Below are positions 10,260 to 22,839 of a stretch of 64,000 nt of DNA, one piece after another; the stretch's first letter is position 1, and every line of letters begins with the position of its first letter. This DNA is from Glandiceps talaboti (taxonomy: Eukaryota > Hemichordata > Enteropneusta > Spengelidae): NCBI RefSeq assembly GCF_964340395.1, contig NC_135569.1:15455519-15519518 (forward strand), written 5' to 3'. The position numbers and the translations under genes were made by a program. The notes below the pieces were generated by a model. The model was not told the origin of the DNA. It saw only the letters and a program-made list of their open reading frames with translations, and searched no databases.

Positions 10260-11900
10260 TAAAAAAAAACCTCAATAAACAATAACACAATACAAAATAA
10301 ACAAACAAAAACAAACACAGTAAATTACATAGTAAAATACGGTAAATAATACATAAAATCATCAATGGTGAACTATATGTAATATAGCAATGGACAAAAC
10401 ACAGTAAATTACATAGTAAAATACGGTAAATAATACATAAACGTCATCAATGGTAAACTATTTGTAATATAGCAATGGACAAAACACAGTAAATTACATA
10501 GTAAAATACGGCAAATAATACATAAAGTCATCAATGGTAAACTATTTGTAATATAGCAATGGACAAAACACAGTAAATTACATAGTAAAATACGGTAAAC
10601 AATACATAAAGTCATCAATGGTGAACTATATGTAATATAGCAATGGACAAAACACAGTAAATTACATAGTAAAATACGGTAAATAATACATAAACGTCAT
10701 CAATGGTAAACTATTTGTAATATAGCAATGGACAAAACACAGTAAATTACATAGTAAAATACGGCAAATAATACATAAAATCATCAATGGTGAACTATAT
10801 GTAATATAGCAATGGACAAAACACAGTAAATTACATAGTAAAATACGGTAAATAATACATAAACGTCATCAATGGTAAACTATATGTAATATAGCAATGG
10901 ACAAAACACAGTAAATTACATAGTAAAATACGGTAAATAATACATAAACGTCATCAAAGGTAAACTATTTGTATATAGCAATGGACAAAACACAGTAAAT
11001 TACATAGTAAAATACGGTAAATAATACATAAAGTCATCCAAGGTAAACTATATGTAATATAGCAATGGACAAAACACAGTAAATTACATAGTAAAATACG
11101 GTAAATAATACATAAACGTCTTCAATGGTAAACTATTTGTAAAACGAAGGAAAAAAACTGTGACTTTAAATAAAATGTACAGTTCAATTTAGAGTGTGAA
11201 AAGAAAAGAGAAGAGAAAAACAACGTCAAAAGACTCATGTTGTTCTAAATGTTTAAAAGTGTGAAAGCTTGGGGAATAAAAGAGTTTAATATAACGGTTA
11301 GTGTGAGCAGACGACATCATCAGCCTATCACTTCTGTCAATTCGTCTATTGTCTATTTCCTGTACTAAGTGGGTATGTCTCGTATGTCAGTATCGCGGCG
11401 CGTAAGCGATTGTCTTCAAGTCGTTCATGGTAGAGTCTACCGTCCGCTGATTTCTACCGATCACCACCCTGCCTTTCTAACAACTTCATATAATCTCTCT
11501 GTCTCTTGTTTCGGAATATTCCCACCCAAGTAATCAATAAATTAAGGCCAAAGAAAAACAGTTGTTTGGTTCCGTTACCCGATCCCACCTAGTTTTTCAC
11601 GACAACTCTAAACTATTTTTACGTATTCGAGAAAAATAATAATAAAATCGCGAAAATAGTGAAGTCTCGCAAGAAATAGTGGGTGCGGAAACTTACATCA
11701 ACTTATCCAATCTGTAATGGCTTTACATCTTATAAGAAGAAATAAACAACACAGAGACCATTTGGAAAACAATGGAAAACCTTAACTAGACACTCACACA
11801 TGAAAAGAAGCATAATAAAATAAAACAAAAAATCTACCCATCCCAGCTATTTTAAAATTGAATGTAATCGGAACCACACAATTTTTTTACGCCTAACTAA
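10260..11900. mobile_element. Interspersed repeat with internal 84-bp array, copy 2
   Basis: Same order as the element at 3395-4530: a (caaa) tract, the 84-bp array, an aaaag tract, then a core with gtgagcagacgacatcatca and gcaagaaatagtgggtgcgg. It continues with caacacagagaccatttgga, shared with the 21290-21600 copy. The array here has about 10 units versus 5-6 in copy 1, showing independent expansion. Confidence 0.65.
10310..11150. repeat. 84-bp tandem array, about 10 copies
   Basis: Same unit as at 3470-3930, with small variants (acgtcatcaa versus agtcatcaa, tatatg versus tatttg). Confidence 0.9.
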
Positions 11901-12056
11901 AAACTCTGTTTACCACGGCACCATAAAATAATGATAACATATCAGGTTGTACATCACATTAAAAGATCATTTCTTTCTCAAGCAATACATACAGGAGTTC
12001 AATCATTACTTATAAATAAACTCAATATGGGTACTATCAAGGACAAGCCCTAACTA

Positions 12057-12467
12057 TTGAACACACATTGCCTGGCCATGAGGGCTATAGCACCCGTTTA
12101 TTACACCTGAGGGACTGTGAGTTACCAGAATCACATGCTATTTCACGAGGCCGAAGGCCGAGGGAAATAGCTTGTAATTCTGGTAGCTCACAGTCACGAG
12201 GGGGCAATAAACGAGTGCTCTTGCCCAAATATAGGCCAGGCAATATGTGTTTTATAATATACCTCATGAAAATCTTGCCCTCTTCTCTTGAGGTTGGCAG
12301 ACGGCATCATTCTTTTGACCTGCTGTCAAGGCGCGGTGGTCACGTGACCATGTAATAGTTGATGGAACTACTAGTATTTCCCTAGGGAAATAGTCAGTCT
12401 ATTTTCCTATCACGTGACTGATTCTAGCGAATCATGGCACAGCATTATCACTAGGTATATTATAATG
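12057..12467. mobile_element. 0.4-kb dispersed repeat with long hairpin, copy 1
   Basis: The first 190 bases form a hairpin with arms starting cacattgcctggcc and ending ggccaggcaatatgtg. Internal arms include gactgtgagttaccagaatc and its complement. The remainder is bounded by ttataatatacct and its inverse aggtatattataa. A second copy lies at 53207-53629 with the same ends. Short open frames in it are repeat-derived. Confidence 0.8.
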
Positions 12468-12469
12468 GT

Positions 12470-12680
12470 AAGTATCAACTCTGACCACTTCTACATCCTT
12501 GATTGTGAAATTGTTGGACAGTGGTGTGGATGATGGTGATGATGACGTCATTGTAGCATCTGGTATGTGGTGGTGATCACGCCATTGTAGGACCTTGTGT
12601 AGTTCATGGTGATGATGTCGTTGTAGCATCTGGTGTAGTTTATGGTGATGATGTCGTTGTAGCATAGCTACGTGGCACAC
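12470..12680 (-). pseudogene. Decayed PTS repeat block
   Basis: About four degenerate copies of the 1-3321 repeat (gatgatgtcgttgtagcatc, gatgacgtcattgtagcatc). In the mucin frame on minus they carry TAA and TGA codons. The lower part remains open as PSSTPLSNNFTIKDVEVV and then runs into the dispersed repeat at 12467. It looks like a dead or repeat-truncated PTS exon of the minus-strand gene. A possible acceptor (acatACCAG near 12576) has the right phase, but no phase-1 donor follows. Confidence 0.4.
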
Positions 12681-12849
12681 TAGTTACAGAACATGCCATG
12701 TAAGTGTTTGGCTGTTTCACAATCAGTGCTTCACTTATTTTGCACTTTGGGGCAAAAGTGAACTTGAAGGTTTTGTTATCGTAATCTTCATACTATTAGA
12801 TAGTTTATAAAAGAACTTAATCTAAATTATATTGTTTTAGTCTCTTCAG

Positions 12850-13250
12850 TATGAATTTGTCAGAAGGGGTGATATACATCCTATTTCAGACACTACATGT
12901 ATCGACACTACAACTCAAATTCAAGTTTCTATTGTACACTAGGTATGACCTCCTAAAGTACTCTAACACATCAGTAACTTTACTATACATGCAATATCAA
13001 TGCCCTTATACCAATATTACAAGCCCACTTTTATAACATGGAAAACGTATTTAAAAAGTTATATTTACTTTAGCTTTTCAAAGCTTGGCAATATATATCT
13101 CAGAGGCTATGAATAACCTAAAAATTGCCTAAATAGAAACAAAAAACTGCAGATCTGCCGGGGGGGGGGACCCCTTGGACTCCATCACCCCAGAGGCCAC
13201 TCATTCGTTAAACCAACAATAAGATTCACCAAAATTGGTAAAAAACTTCA
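12850..13250. other. Intron sequence, nothing recognised
   Basis: AT-rich with a G run at 13160-13168. Short open frames have no support. Confidence 0.35.
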
Positions 13251-13257
13251 AAAACTT

Positions 13258-13740
13258 CTAGGGGAGACCCCCTAGGACCCCCATGTCCAAGCCTCAAATC
13301 AAAGTTCTTCCCTCCACCTCCTACCCCTAGAACCCCCCTCCCCCATAAGAGGTAGACATGTTCCAGTTTCCAATCAAAGTTCTTTCCTCCACCTCTTACT
13401 GTCTAGATGCTATGAAACTTTATTTCAAAAATGTTTCAACCTTATGTAGTTGCTTTTTACATGTTAGAGCTGTCTTGTAAAGCTTGCAAATTATTGTCTG
13501 AAAGTGTCTGTGAAAAAAACCTCCATGGTTTCTAGGGGGAGACCCCCTAGACCCCCCCCCCCCAATAATTATAAGAGGTAGACATGTTCCAGTCTCAAAT
13601 CAAAGTTCTTTCCTCCACCTCTTATTGTCAAGATGCTGTGAAAATTTATTTCAAAAATGTTTCAACCTCACGTAGTTGCTGTTTACATGTTAGAGCTGTC
13701 TTGTAAAGTTTGTAAATTATTGTCTGAAAGTGTCTGTGAA
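13258..13740. repeat. 227-bp tandem duplication
   Basis: Two copies at an offset of about 227 bases share aagaggtagacatgttccag, caaagttctttcctccacct, catgttagagctgtcttgta and ttattgtctgaaagtgtctg. Both are preceded by a small palindrome ggggagaccccctag. Confidence 0.8.
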
Positions 13741-14304
13741 TAGCCTAAACATTGCCTTTAGAAGTAAAAATCCTCCAGGGCTTCCCTCTACAGCTTACTG
13801 TCAGATGTTATGGAACTTTATTCATGTGGTCAGTGACTTTTGTCGGTCCAATGGAAAAAAAAATGACACTCCCCCTCCCATCCTCCCAAGCTGGAGAAAC
13901 TGACCGGTCTATCTGAATGTTTGAGGTCACAATCAAGTTTCGGATTTGCATTTTCAGTGTGTCATCATACCATGGCATAAAAACTGTCAATGATGTTTAT
14001 TTAATATTGGAAATCAAATATGTATGAAATATGTAGTTTTCTAAATAAAATCTGTGTGTGATAGAACAGCACCTTTTTACTCTCTGCATTACCCTGTGCG
14101 AAAACCAAACAGAAAATTGTGGCAACAAAGGTAGGTGTTCAACATTGACGTAAAAAAAATCCGGATATCTCAAAGAAGCAAAGAAGAAAAAAAGTTGCCA
14201 GCATAAGCGAAGGAGAACAAAAATAATTCTCAGGCAAGCAGGTGGGAAAAAAATAATGACTCTCCACCAATCACCCAAGCCCCCCCCTCCCAGGATATCG
14301 AATG

Positions 14305-14497
14305 GTCTACCATTAATGTTGGTGATTACGTCATTATAGAACCTGGTGTAGTTGATGGTGATGGTGCACCGGTGACGCTGGTGTAGTTGGTGGTGATGGT
14401 GACGTCATTGTAGGATCAGGTGTAGTTATTAATGTTGTTGTTGGTGTTGGTGGTGGTGGTGGTGGTGGTGGTGGTGGTGGTGGCATAGTTGTCTGAC
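14305..14497 (-). CDS. Candidate PTS-rich cassette exon of the pentraxin gene
   Basis: On minus, the acceptor gcaactataacag is followed by GT-CAG-ACA-ACT-ATG, then twelve Pro codons and TPTTTLITTPDPTMTSPSPP, TTPASPV. It enters in phase 1, so after the pentraxin exon (ends TGC-A) it reads Cys-Ser-Gln-Thr-Thr. The composition and DNA match the 1-3321 repeat. The frame slips near 14366-14369 and then meets a stop, so either a donor lies before that point (ccg-gtgcac is the only obvious GT) or the exon is decaying. The gene closes in frame without it. Confidence 0.4.
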
Positions 14498-14762
14498 CTG
14501 TTATAGTTGCAAACTTTCATATCAAGGCGACCCTATTTATTTTTTTCCTTAAAATGGAAAGGTCGGTCGGTTATAAAAAAAGTGTGTGTACATATTTATG
14601 ATGCCATTATCATACTTTCAACAGTCATGATACCTTACAGATGACAATTAAAATCAGAAGAAAATTTCTTAAACTATCAACAATTTCTTTTATCAAAAGT
14701 CAATGAATTCCAATTCTCGCCCAGAGACGAACTTGTTGTCTTGCCATGTATGTTACATTAAT

Positions 14763-14764
14763 AC

Positions 14765-14831
<67 letters not shown>
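14763..14831. repeat. (AAT)n microsatellite
   Basis: About 23 uninterrupted AAT units, forming the tail of the LINE fragment. Confidence 0.95.
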
Positions 14832-15174
14832 TTATTGTCCAACTCAATGGAAATTTGTCTTGGTTACACAGACTCGCAAAAAAATAACGACACACATATC
14901 CGCATTACATTCAAAGTAAGGTACAAAAAGTGGCAAATGCACACAACAAAGACAACATTAAAGGCATTACGTACACTGTACTAGATCACCACATGTCTAT
15001 CTTGTACATGCTTGGTTAAGCATCCTGATAGCGGAAGGCACAAATGTATTGCCGAATCTATCGGTGCGACATCGAATTGAGCAGTATCTGCTGCCGGACC
15101 TTGTCTTAATGAAATTACAGTTCAGTGGATGAGTTTTATCAGCCAGGATGAGTGCGGCTTTGTTTTCACTAGCG
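14763..15174 (-). mobile_element. LINE 3' end: ORF2 C-terminus, 3' UTR and (ATT)n tail
   Basis: On minus, 15174 down to 14997 encodes SENKAALILADKTHPLNCNF then KTRSGSRYCSIRCRTDRFGN and TFVPSAIRMLNQACTR with stop at 14997-14999. DRFGN-FVPSAIR-LN is the conserved C-terminus of a family of animal LINE ORF2 proteins. About 170 bases of 3' UTR follow, then caataaa running into (ATT)n. Only the last 59 codons remain, a typical 5'-truncated insertion. It is a different LINE from that at 5-6.5 kb. Confidence 0.75.
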
Positions 15175-15656
15175 TGGCATTATAATTTTCTTCTGATCTG
15201 TCCGTAGAGGGCGTCAATGTCATTTCATCATTTTGTCGAATCAAAGAAATGTAGGGTCATGAGAAAATTCACTACAACTATACACATGTTGTCAACTGCG
15301 GTATTTGATTTTACTACGATGGATAAACAACGTTAGATATGAGTCATGAATCTACATGTTTAGTATTTTAAAATATATCGTGTCTGAAAAACAATTGTCC
15401 CCATGGCGCCCTTTTGTTTCAAATTCATGTAATTTACACATAGCCATGTTTGGACATGTTCAGACATATTATGAGGGAGGAGGGTAGAACAATTTCCAAT
15501 GTATGTCAAATAATTAAAGGGGCTAGATAGAAGTGGGTAGATAAAAAACTTTAATAATATCCATTTACTGTACTTTGATAATTAAAACAAAATAAACAAT
15601 TTTGTCACTTATATAGATTATATAAATTGATTTATTACGAAATCCAATTTACTTAC

Positions 15657-16283
15657 TGCAAACATCAGGACAGTCATCACCATATATCTCACTATACACA
15701 ATTCTGGCGTCTCCTTTAATATCAAGGTCATTGACATTCCATGTGTAGACGTCACCATGACTACAGCAGTCAATGGCAGCAATCTCATCAGCACTTAGAG
15801 CTCTAGACCAAATTTGTAGATAAGCTATAGTTCCTATGAGAGCCCGACTTGGGTCGTATCCTCCTCTTAAGGAATCCTGGCCTTGTCCTAGAATCAAAGT
15901 CCCACCACCTGTTATGGTCTGACCAGACTGAAAACCCGTGTCACTATTTCTCATTGTACCATTGTCATAAACTGCCCAATCTCCGTTGATAGAATCCCAT
16001 GTAACACACAGGCTATGCCAGCTACCATCAGCAACGTTTAACGATGTGTATATTACAGTGTTTATGACATATAACTGTAAAGAATTCAGGACATACAAAA
16101 CTAATTCATCATTATCGGATACAGTATAATAAGATACAAGCGTATCATAACGCCCACTACCATCGCCAACTTTCACCCATGAACACATCGTCATCGCTGT
16201 AAGGTTAGGCATACTAGTATTCACAGCTACATCAGTTGTTAGACTTTCTAACTTCAGTGCATTATAACCCTGTGATGTAGTAC
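15657..16283 (-). CDS. Exon 2 of the minus-strand gene: pentraxin (pentaxin/LamG-like) domain
   Basis: The acceptor is aatctatttcag; the exon is 627 bases, phase 1 in and phase 1 out, ending TGC-A before donor GTAAGT. It encodes a full pentraxin-like beta-sandwich: LKLESLT, MCSWVKV (first Cys), DGSWHSLCVTWDS (second Cys; the family signature is H-x-C-x-S/T-W-x-S, here with the His displaced), WAVYDNG, GGGTLILGQGQDS, and GTIAYLQIWSRALSADEIAA. The two cysteines match the conserved disulfide of the family. In the calcium-loop block the usual E-Q-D is G-Q-D and the later Gln is Arg, so calcium binding may be weakened. Sequons NTS, NLT and NGT are present. A Cys-rich end (CCSHGDVYTW, DDCPDVC) leads into the next exon. 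One phase-1/1 exon carrying a whole extracellular module is the usual shuffling unit. Confidence 0.85.
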
Positions 16284-16461
16284 CTGAAATAGATTAAATA
16301 TTACGTATGATTACTCGGTGGTTCAGTTAGCAAAGTCTGTGGAATCCCTAGAGCTACAATTATATACCAATATTGTTTGAAATCACGTTTTGTTTACGTA
16401 GACAAATTCAAGTCGAAAAAATGTGTCTTTCTTACCACGATTATTAAAATAGACACAACGG

Positions 16462-16462
<1 letters not shown>

Positions 16463-16532
<70 letters not shown>

Positions 16533-16545
16533 CAGATAGAGAGAT
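16463..16545. repeat. (GATA)n microsatellite
   Basis: About 18 GATA units followed by gatgggtaggtgggtaggta. It lies in the intron between the signal-peptide and pentraxin exons. Confidence 0.95.
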
Positions 16546-16549
16546 AGAT

Positions 16550-17286
16550 GGGTAGGTGGGTAGGTAGGTAGGGAGAAACGTGCAGAATTTACGGCGAGGG
16601 GCTGAGAAGAAAATGGGGGGGGGGCACGAAAATAATTTGAGGTGCAAAGGGGGAGGGGGTTTGAAAATTCTGATTGTCTGAAGGAGGAGGCTCGAAATAT
16701 GTTGCTCATGATTTGAACAAAATTAAACCTAAGGAGTGGCCATTTACCGAATACATTTGTAAAATATTCTAGTACTCTATGGCTTTCCATAATTTGTATG
16801 GTTTGAAATGTTAAGTCTGTAAATGGCCTTCTACGTGTCCTTATTTTCAAAATAGTGCTCATCGTGGGAGGAAGACACTCCCGTTCACGCTCTCCCCACT
16901 AGCGATCATGGTGGTGTTGTTCCTCCCCAAATCAACATTGAAAAGGAAAGCCCTGCTGGCTAAGTATCTCCAAGTAGGAGACAGCCGAAAGTGTGATCAC
17001 TGCTTGCAAATTAAGCCCACATCTGTTTGTAAAGGAATTTGTTTTTATGTATGGACGCTGACAGGAGGGAGTACCGTATAATTGCACATTTAACAATCTC
17101 TGTAGCCTTCGGAGAAGACCAAGAACACAATTTCTTGGGTTCATTTCGGAGGGAAGGGTGGCATTTTTTGAAAGAGAAGGGGGAGGGGATACGTATAAAA
17201 TGTGACCAAAATATTTTCTCCTCAGGCTTCCCCCGGGCTTCCCTTGCCATAAAGTCTGCTCGTTCCCTAGGTGCATACATTTGTAT
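16550..17286. other. Intron sequence, nothing recognised
   Basis: G-rich patches near 16613-16660 and an agaaggggga tract. Open frames extending into the microsatellites are artefacts. Confidence 0.35.
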
Positions 17287-17630
<344 letters not shown>

Positions 17631-17639
17631 TAAATCACA

Positions 17640-18630
17640 CGGGACCATAGCCTACTTGTAGGCTATCGCTAAACTATTCCGCTATCCTAACTGACATTTT
17701 GCAAATTTGAATATGCGATCCGTTCCGTCAAGTCTAAAGGGCCACAACTTTAACTCCACAACTTTAAATTCTAAAATGTGCCCCTTCACCGATTTCGTTC
17801 CGTGGCCCTCTCTCAATTTCCGTTCTGTAAAACATGACCTTCCCCCTATTCTGATGTCAAAAACATTGGTTTAAATGCTACCAGATATGAAAATGGACAC
17901 AAGTTCCAGAATCACTGGTTAAGGACGTTATTCCACTGCCGCCACCACATTAGTCGTTGTTTCCTACTTTTACTACCCAAGTGAATTTGTGTAAAGATAC
18001 TGCATTAATCAGTAGTACCTATGTTTGAATGTAATTGGTAGAGCTGAAGATCAAGACTAGATGGCAACGCTACAGGCATTATCGGGACTTAGGTCAACAC
18101 TATGATCTCCCTCATCAAAGCGGAATAGTGTAATGTGGGTAAAATAAATGGAATTGCTAGGCTCGACATACGTGAAAATGTTGTAAATTTTGCGGTTTTT
18201 TGCTTGCCAATGGCTTTTATTTTCTGATTTTATCATTTGACGACAGGAGCACTATGATATCACATCATCGGTGCATTTATTTTTCAGAGGCTCGTTAAAC
18301 GACCCAGTCCAAATATTTCGTCTCAAATAAAATACATTTATTCGAGAGCCCATAGAAAATTTTACCTCCAAGAAGGCGTTTGAGTATCACGACATGCAAC
18401 TCCACAGTATGCCGTTTTCTGTCCCACAAATAGTACACCGTTAGTTTAGGCTCATTGCACATAGTGCATTTTAAACAGCTGCATTGTGTATTTTCATTTT
18501 TTTTAAAAAGCTGACTGATAAAAAAATGACGTAAAATTGTAAGACAATTATGAAATTTCTGGTTTTCCTTGTGATGGTATGACGTCATACGACATGCCTA
18601 GTTAATATTCATTAGAAGAATTTAAGGAAT
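17640..18630. other. Intron sequence, no gene seen
   Basis: Mixed-complexity DNA. A 97-codon minus frame at 18295-18588 has no splice signals or recognisable motif. Confidence 0.35.
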
Positions 18631-18635
18631 GACGA

Positions 18636-18950
18636 CTAAGACATCTTGTCCATTCTTCACCTCTCATCTAACTTTAAACATCCCCTAATCTCACAATTAC
18701 CATGGGAACCGGAGGAGGGGGGGGGGTGTTGCCGCGACAATTTGCTATCTCTTATAATAATAATAATGTTGGGTTCTTATATAGCACTTTCCCACTCCGT
18801 GCTCAAAGCGCTTTACAATTATTACTCCTGGCTCGGACCAGATGCCTTATATTCTGGGAGATTATCACACAGAACAAACACTCAGTCATGTGCAAGCTAA
18901 TATAAAAGAGGGCTGTTAGGGGTGTTTTAAGAATGGACAAGATGTCTTTA
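18636..18950. mobile_element. Inverted-repeat element enclosing an (AAT)n/tatatagc repeat
   Basis: The left arm is gacatcttgtccattctt (about 18640-18657) and the right arm is its exact complement (about 18930-18947). Between them lies taataataataatgttgggt followed by tatatagcactttcccactc and gctcaaagcgctttacaat, a repeat motif shared with 32990, 51760 and 54040. Confidence 0.55.
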
Positions 18951-19270
18951 TCTGGTCAATAAAGCGAGAATTGTGTACAGCTGAAAGAGAGAAAAGTAGC
19001 CAGGGAAAGAAAACATTTTACATCACTACAAAAATCAATCAGTCAATTGATCAATACCACACTAAAAGTAAGTTACCACAAAAATCAATTGATCAATAAT
19101 TCAATGAAATAATCAATTATTGAAATAAATCGATCGATTGATCAATCAATTACATGCTTGCTGTCCCCTGTGGTTATCTGTCCGATTTTATCACAACTGA
19201 ACTGATAAGATTTAGTAGTACTATAGGCATGTCAAAATGTCTGTATGTCTGTATGTCTGTGTGGACGAGT

Positions 19271-19760
<490 letters not shown>

Positions 19761-19799
19761 ATCTTGACCTGCAACAGAATTCCAAGTGGATGCAATAAA

Positions 19800-20440
19800 T
19801 GGACAACCTTGGTAATAATTACTTAAATCTTGTCAACAGATACTAGATACATATGTAGAATGTTTTGGTTAGGTTTGACATTATGTCAGTCATGTTGATA
19901 TGAAATTAATTTGTTAATATTGTCATTGATTGTTTTCTTACGTTTATTTAGATAGTCACCATGACTACGAACACGTGGCTATTCCATAGGATCAACAATA
20001 CAAAAAGTGTTTTATCATTATGACCAGACAACTTGTATGCATATTCAAATTCTCACTCTACAATAGAGATAGTTATCCAGCTAAAATATTTGAAATAAAA
20101 TATTTTCGAAAAGGAGATTGGAAGAGAAAACGGCGCATAAAATGTATTCAAGCACTTAACGTTGATGAGAAGTTTACTGCGTATGTTTCAGAGATAATTT
20201 CACTTCGTTAGGGAAAATTAATTTTCTAGCCGTTCTGTACTAATAAACACTTTCAATATTGAGAAATTGATTAAATATTGACTATTCAGAAAGTGAGACC
20301 ATGTTAATTTGTTGGCTGTTGGTGTATACCAATCTATTATTACTAAGCAACAGTTTCATCCGGGGTATTTTCCAATTCAGCCAAATGGGTAAGAAAAATA
20401 TTAGCAAAGTTATGTTCACAAAACAGTTCTTATTGTGTTC
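19800..20440. other. Intron sequence, one doubtful plus-strand exon
   Basis: A plus-strand ATG at 20301 opens a hydrophobic start (MLICWLLVYTNLLLLSNSF) and reaches a GTAAGA donor at 20388 in phase 1. It lacks an obvious promoter or partner exons on that strand and is not called. Confidence 0.3.
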
Positions 20441-20575
20441 ACTTCACAGAGCAACAGTGGCATATAATCCGCCCTATGTATGATTAATTCGATTCAAGGT
20501 ATCGCAACTTGATTAAGAAATTCTTCAGGCAATCACTCAAACAAACACGAGTCGATTAACTGTCAGATAATGTTT
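20441..20575 (-). promoter_or_regulatory. Degenerate copy of the gene's promoter region
   Basis: Aligns along its length with 24119-24252, the DNA just upstream of the signal-peptide exon. Shared blocks are atataatccgcc, attcaaggtatcgcaa, tcactcaaa and ataactgtca-like strings. The TATA of the functional copy (tatataagg on minus) is changed here to catacatag-like sequence, and no matching signal-peptide exon follows. Probably a relic of a tandem gene duplication. Confidence 0.5.
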
Positions 20576-21228
20576 ACAATATGATTGAAATGTCAGAATA
20601 AAGCTATCACCGTTGTTATTATGATGAAAATAATATATGGATATATGATGCATACGAGAAAATGACATACGAAAAAGACAATAAAGATGTTGTAGTCGAC
20701 AGGCAGATATTACCAAATTCAAATCGGAAGAATAGAATTTGATGAACGAAAAGCATAATCTACTTAGAATGGGGTTCCTTTCCAGAAGATGTTATCATCA
20801 AACACGAACACAACTTGTTTCAGCAATATAAATGTTCAGCGTGTTACCATGAGCAACGGAGAATATTCAGCCATTTCTCCTCGGTGAAAAGGAGACAACT
20901 ATTGGCAGGTTATTAGATTTGTTGCGGTTTTAGGTAGCCAAAAAGGCTACCACATATTTCTTGCAATCTGCCAGTAATCTGATATTAATCCTTGAATGTT
21001 TAATTCAAACTGACATTACTGCAGAAGCTTTTTCTTTCGCTAACAGAACAGTTGATCAAGCACATCGTGTAAGTATCTATTTTAACTCAGATCAGTTTGA
21101 CATTGACATATTCGAGAGTTGTGTTAACCAAAAGGTTTTTTAGTCAAAAAGAGTCCGACTGTGCAATCCAGACGTCCGTACATGTGTATGTAATTATGCA
21201 TCAATTTCAATCAAACCTAGCACAACGA

Positions 21229-21287
21229 TGTATGTATGTATGTATGTATGTATGTATGTATGTATGTATGTATGTATGTATGTATGT
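21229..21287. repeat. (ATGT)n microsatellite
   Basis: About 15 units of tatg, abutting the third copy of the dispersed element. Confidence 0.95.
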
Positions 21288-21289
21288 CT

Positions 21290-21600
21290 AAATTGGATCT
21301 ACTTTTGAGGGTGCTTTTTACGTAGTAGAGAGAAAAAAGTAATAAAATCGCAAAAATTTGTGAATTCTCACGAGAGTAGTGGTTGCGGAAACTGACATCA
21401 ACTCCAAAAGACAATATAAAACTGTTCTTCCAGCTGTACATCTGATAGGAAGATATCAACACAGAGACCATTTTGAAAACAATGGAAAACGTGAACTAGA
21501 CATTCACACATGAAAAAAAATCTAACTACCTTACACCCCCACCCCCATTCGAAATTTTAGCATAATCGGAACCACACAAAAATCTATATTAGGCCTAAGA
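21290..21600. mobile_element. Dispersed element, copy 3 (end only, no 84-bp array)
   Basis: Shares the taataaaatcgc(a/g)aaaa, gtgggtgcgg-like, gacatcaact and caacacagagaccatttt blocks with 11620-11900. It shares the first part with 4430-4530. The array-bearing 5' part is absent and replaced by (ATGT)n. Confidence 0.6.
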
Positions 21601-21609
21601 CCAGAAAAA

Positions 21610-22710
21610 AATGGAAAAGTTGTTCAACGGGCAACCTAGCCCATCACATTGGGTAGGTAGGTCGATTTTTTTTTACAATGTTGGAGAATATAAAAGCAAG
21701 CCATATATAATGATGGCAAAACATTTCAAGTTAAGTTCATATAAAGTACTAATTATTCACTCATTTTACTCTTGTAATTGTCTGTATGTCAATTTCCATT
21801 TGTTCTACAGTTAGGAAATGTACACAATTTACGGCTAAACAAATTTTGTCGCTCCTCACCCCCTCCTGTCAAAAAATGTTAAGATCCGCAAAATGAAACT
21901 CCAGAATTATTTTAGCCAACCCTTCTGTCACCTACACTGATAAAATTATATGGTTCATGATACATTGAAATGACAGTCCAAACAAGATTACTATACAAAA
22001 GATGTGGATTTCACATGCATAAGGAGATGTCTCGTAATGAATTCTAACCTATAGATGGAGGTACTTTTTAGCCTGCCACCTTCCACCATGTTTTGGGAGA
22101 AAGACAATTATCACCTTGATTGCTACTGATTGGGAGGAGACACCTCCAAAGGTGAAAATGTTTTTGAAATAAGACTATGTAGTAGGCCATTTACATGTAG
22201 AGACATAAAATATCAAACCATAGACATACTTTAAAGTCTTATGATTCTTGAATATATTGAAATACCGGAAATATACTATACAGTACATATTATCTGGCTA
22301 TGAAGTCTATTTTGTTGTGGCAAAGCTGTAAGATATTTTGCGGATGGGTACTAGTCTTGGTAAATGACATCCTGAAATTTAATTTGGTTCCAAAAAATCA
22401 CAAATAAAGAGCAAAACATTTTTTCTGACTATCAGAATTTTAATGATCCGATGATTTCTCACTGAATCTCAGCACCCTTTTCATTGCCGTAAATTTTGCT
22501 CATTCCTTTTGTGAAAGTTGGTTATACAATAGCTTAGTTCAATCTCAATTCACTCTTGTATGCATCATCAGAGCCAAGTAAACCACTATATAAGATAATA
22601 TAATTTGGAATTGACTCAAATGTATATGGTCACATGTATTGTTCAGAAAATATAAAGAAATCCCCTTAGATAAATTTGAAACAAAGTGTGAAGAGTAGTC
22701 AATCAGCCAT
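21610..22710. other. Intron sequence, no gene seen
   Basis: AT-rich. Short open frames lack splice or motif support. Confidence 0.35.
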
Positions 22711-22839
22711 TTTACTGACATGTACGTGAAACCGGCATTGAGGATATATTGCCCATCACCAAAAAATGAAATGCCAAAAAATATGGGTAGGTCGGACCCT
22801 TTTATTTTGTCTAGTCTAACATACATTTATTATGGATGC

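Noticed and set aside
12085-12267. Paired 60-codon frames on both strands, also at 53228-53425
   Set aside because: Arise from the long hairpin of the dispersed repeat.
20301-20388. Plus-strand signal-peptide-like exon with GTAAGA donor
   Set aside because: Hydrophobic start and phase 1 are suggestive, but no promoter, Kozak support or downstream plus exons were found, and the region is an intron of the minus gene.
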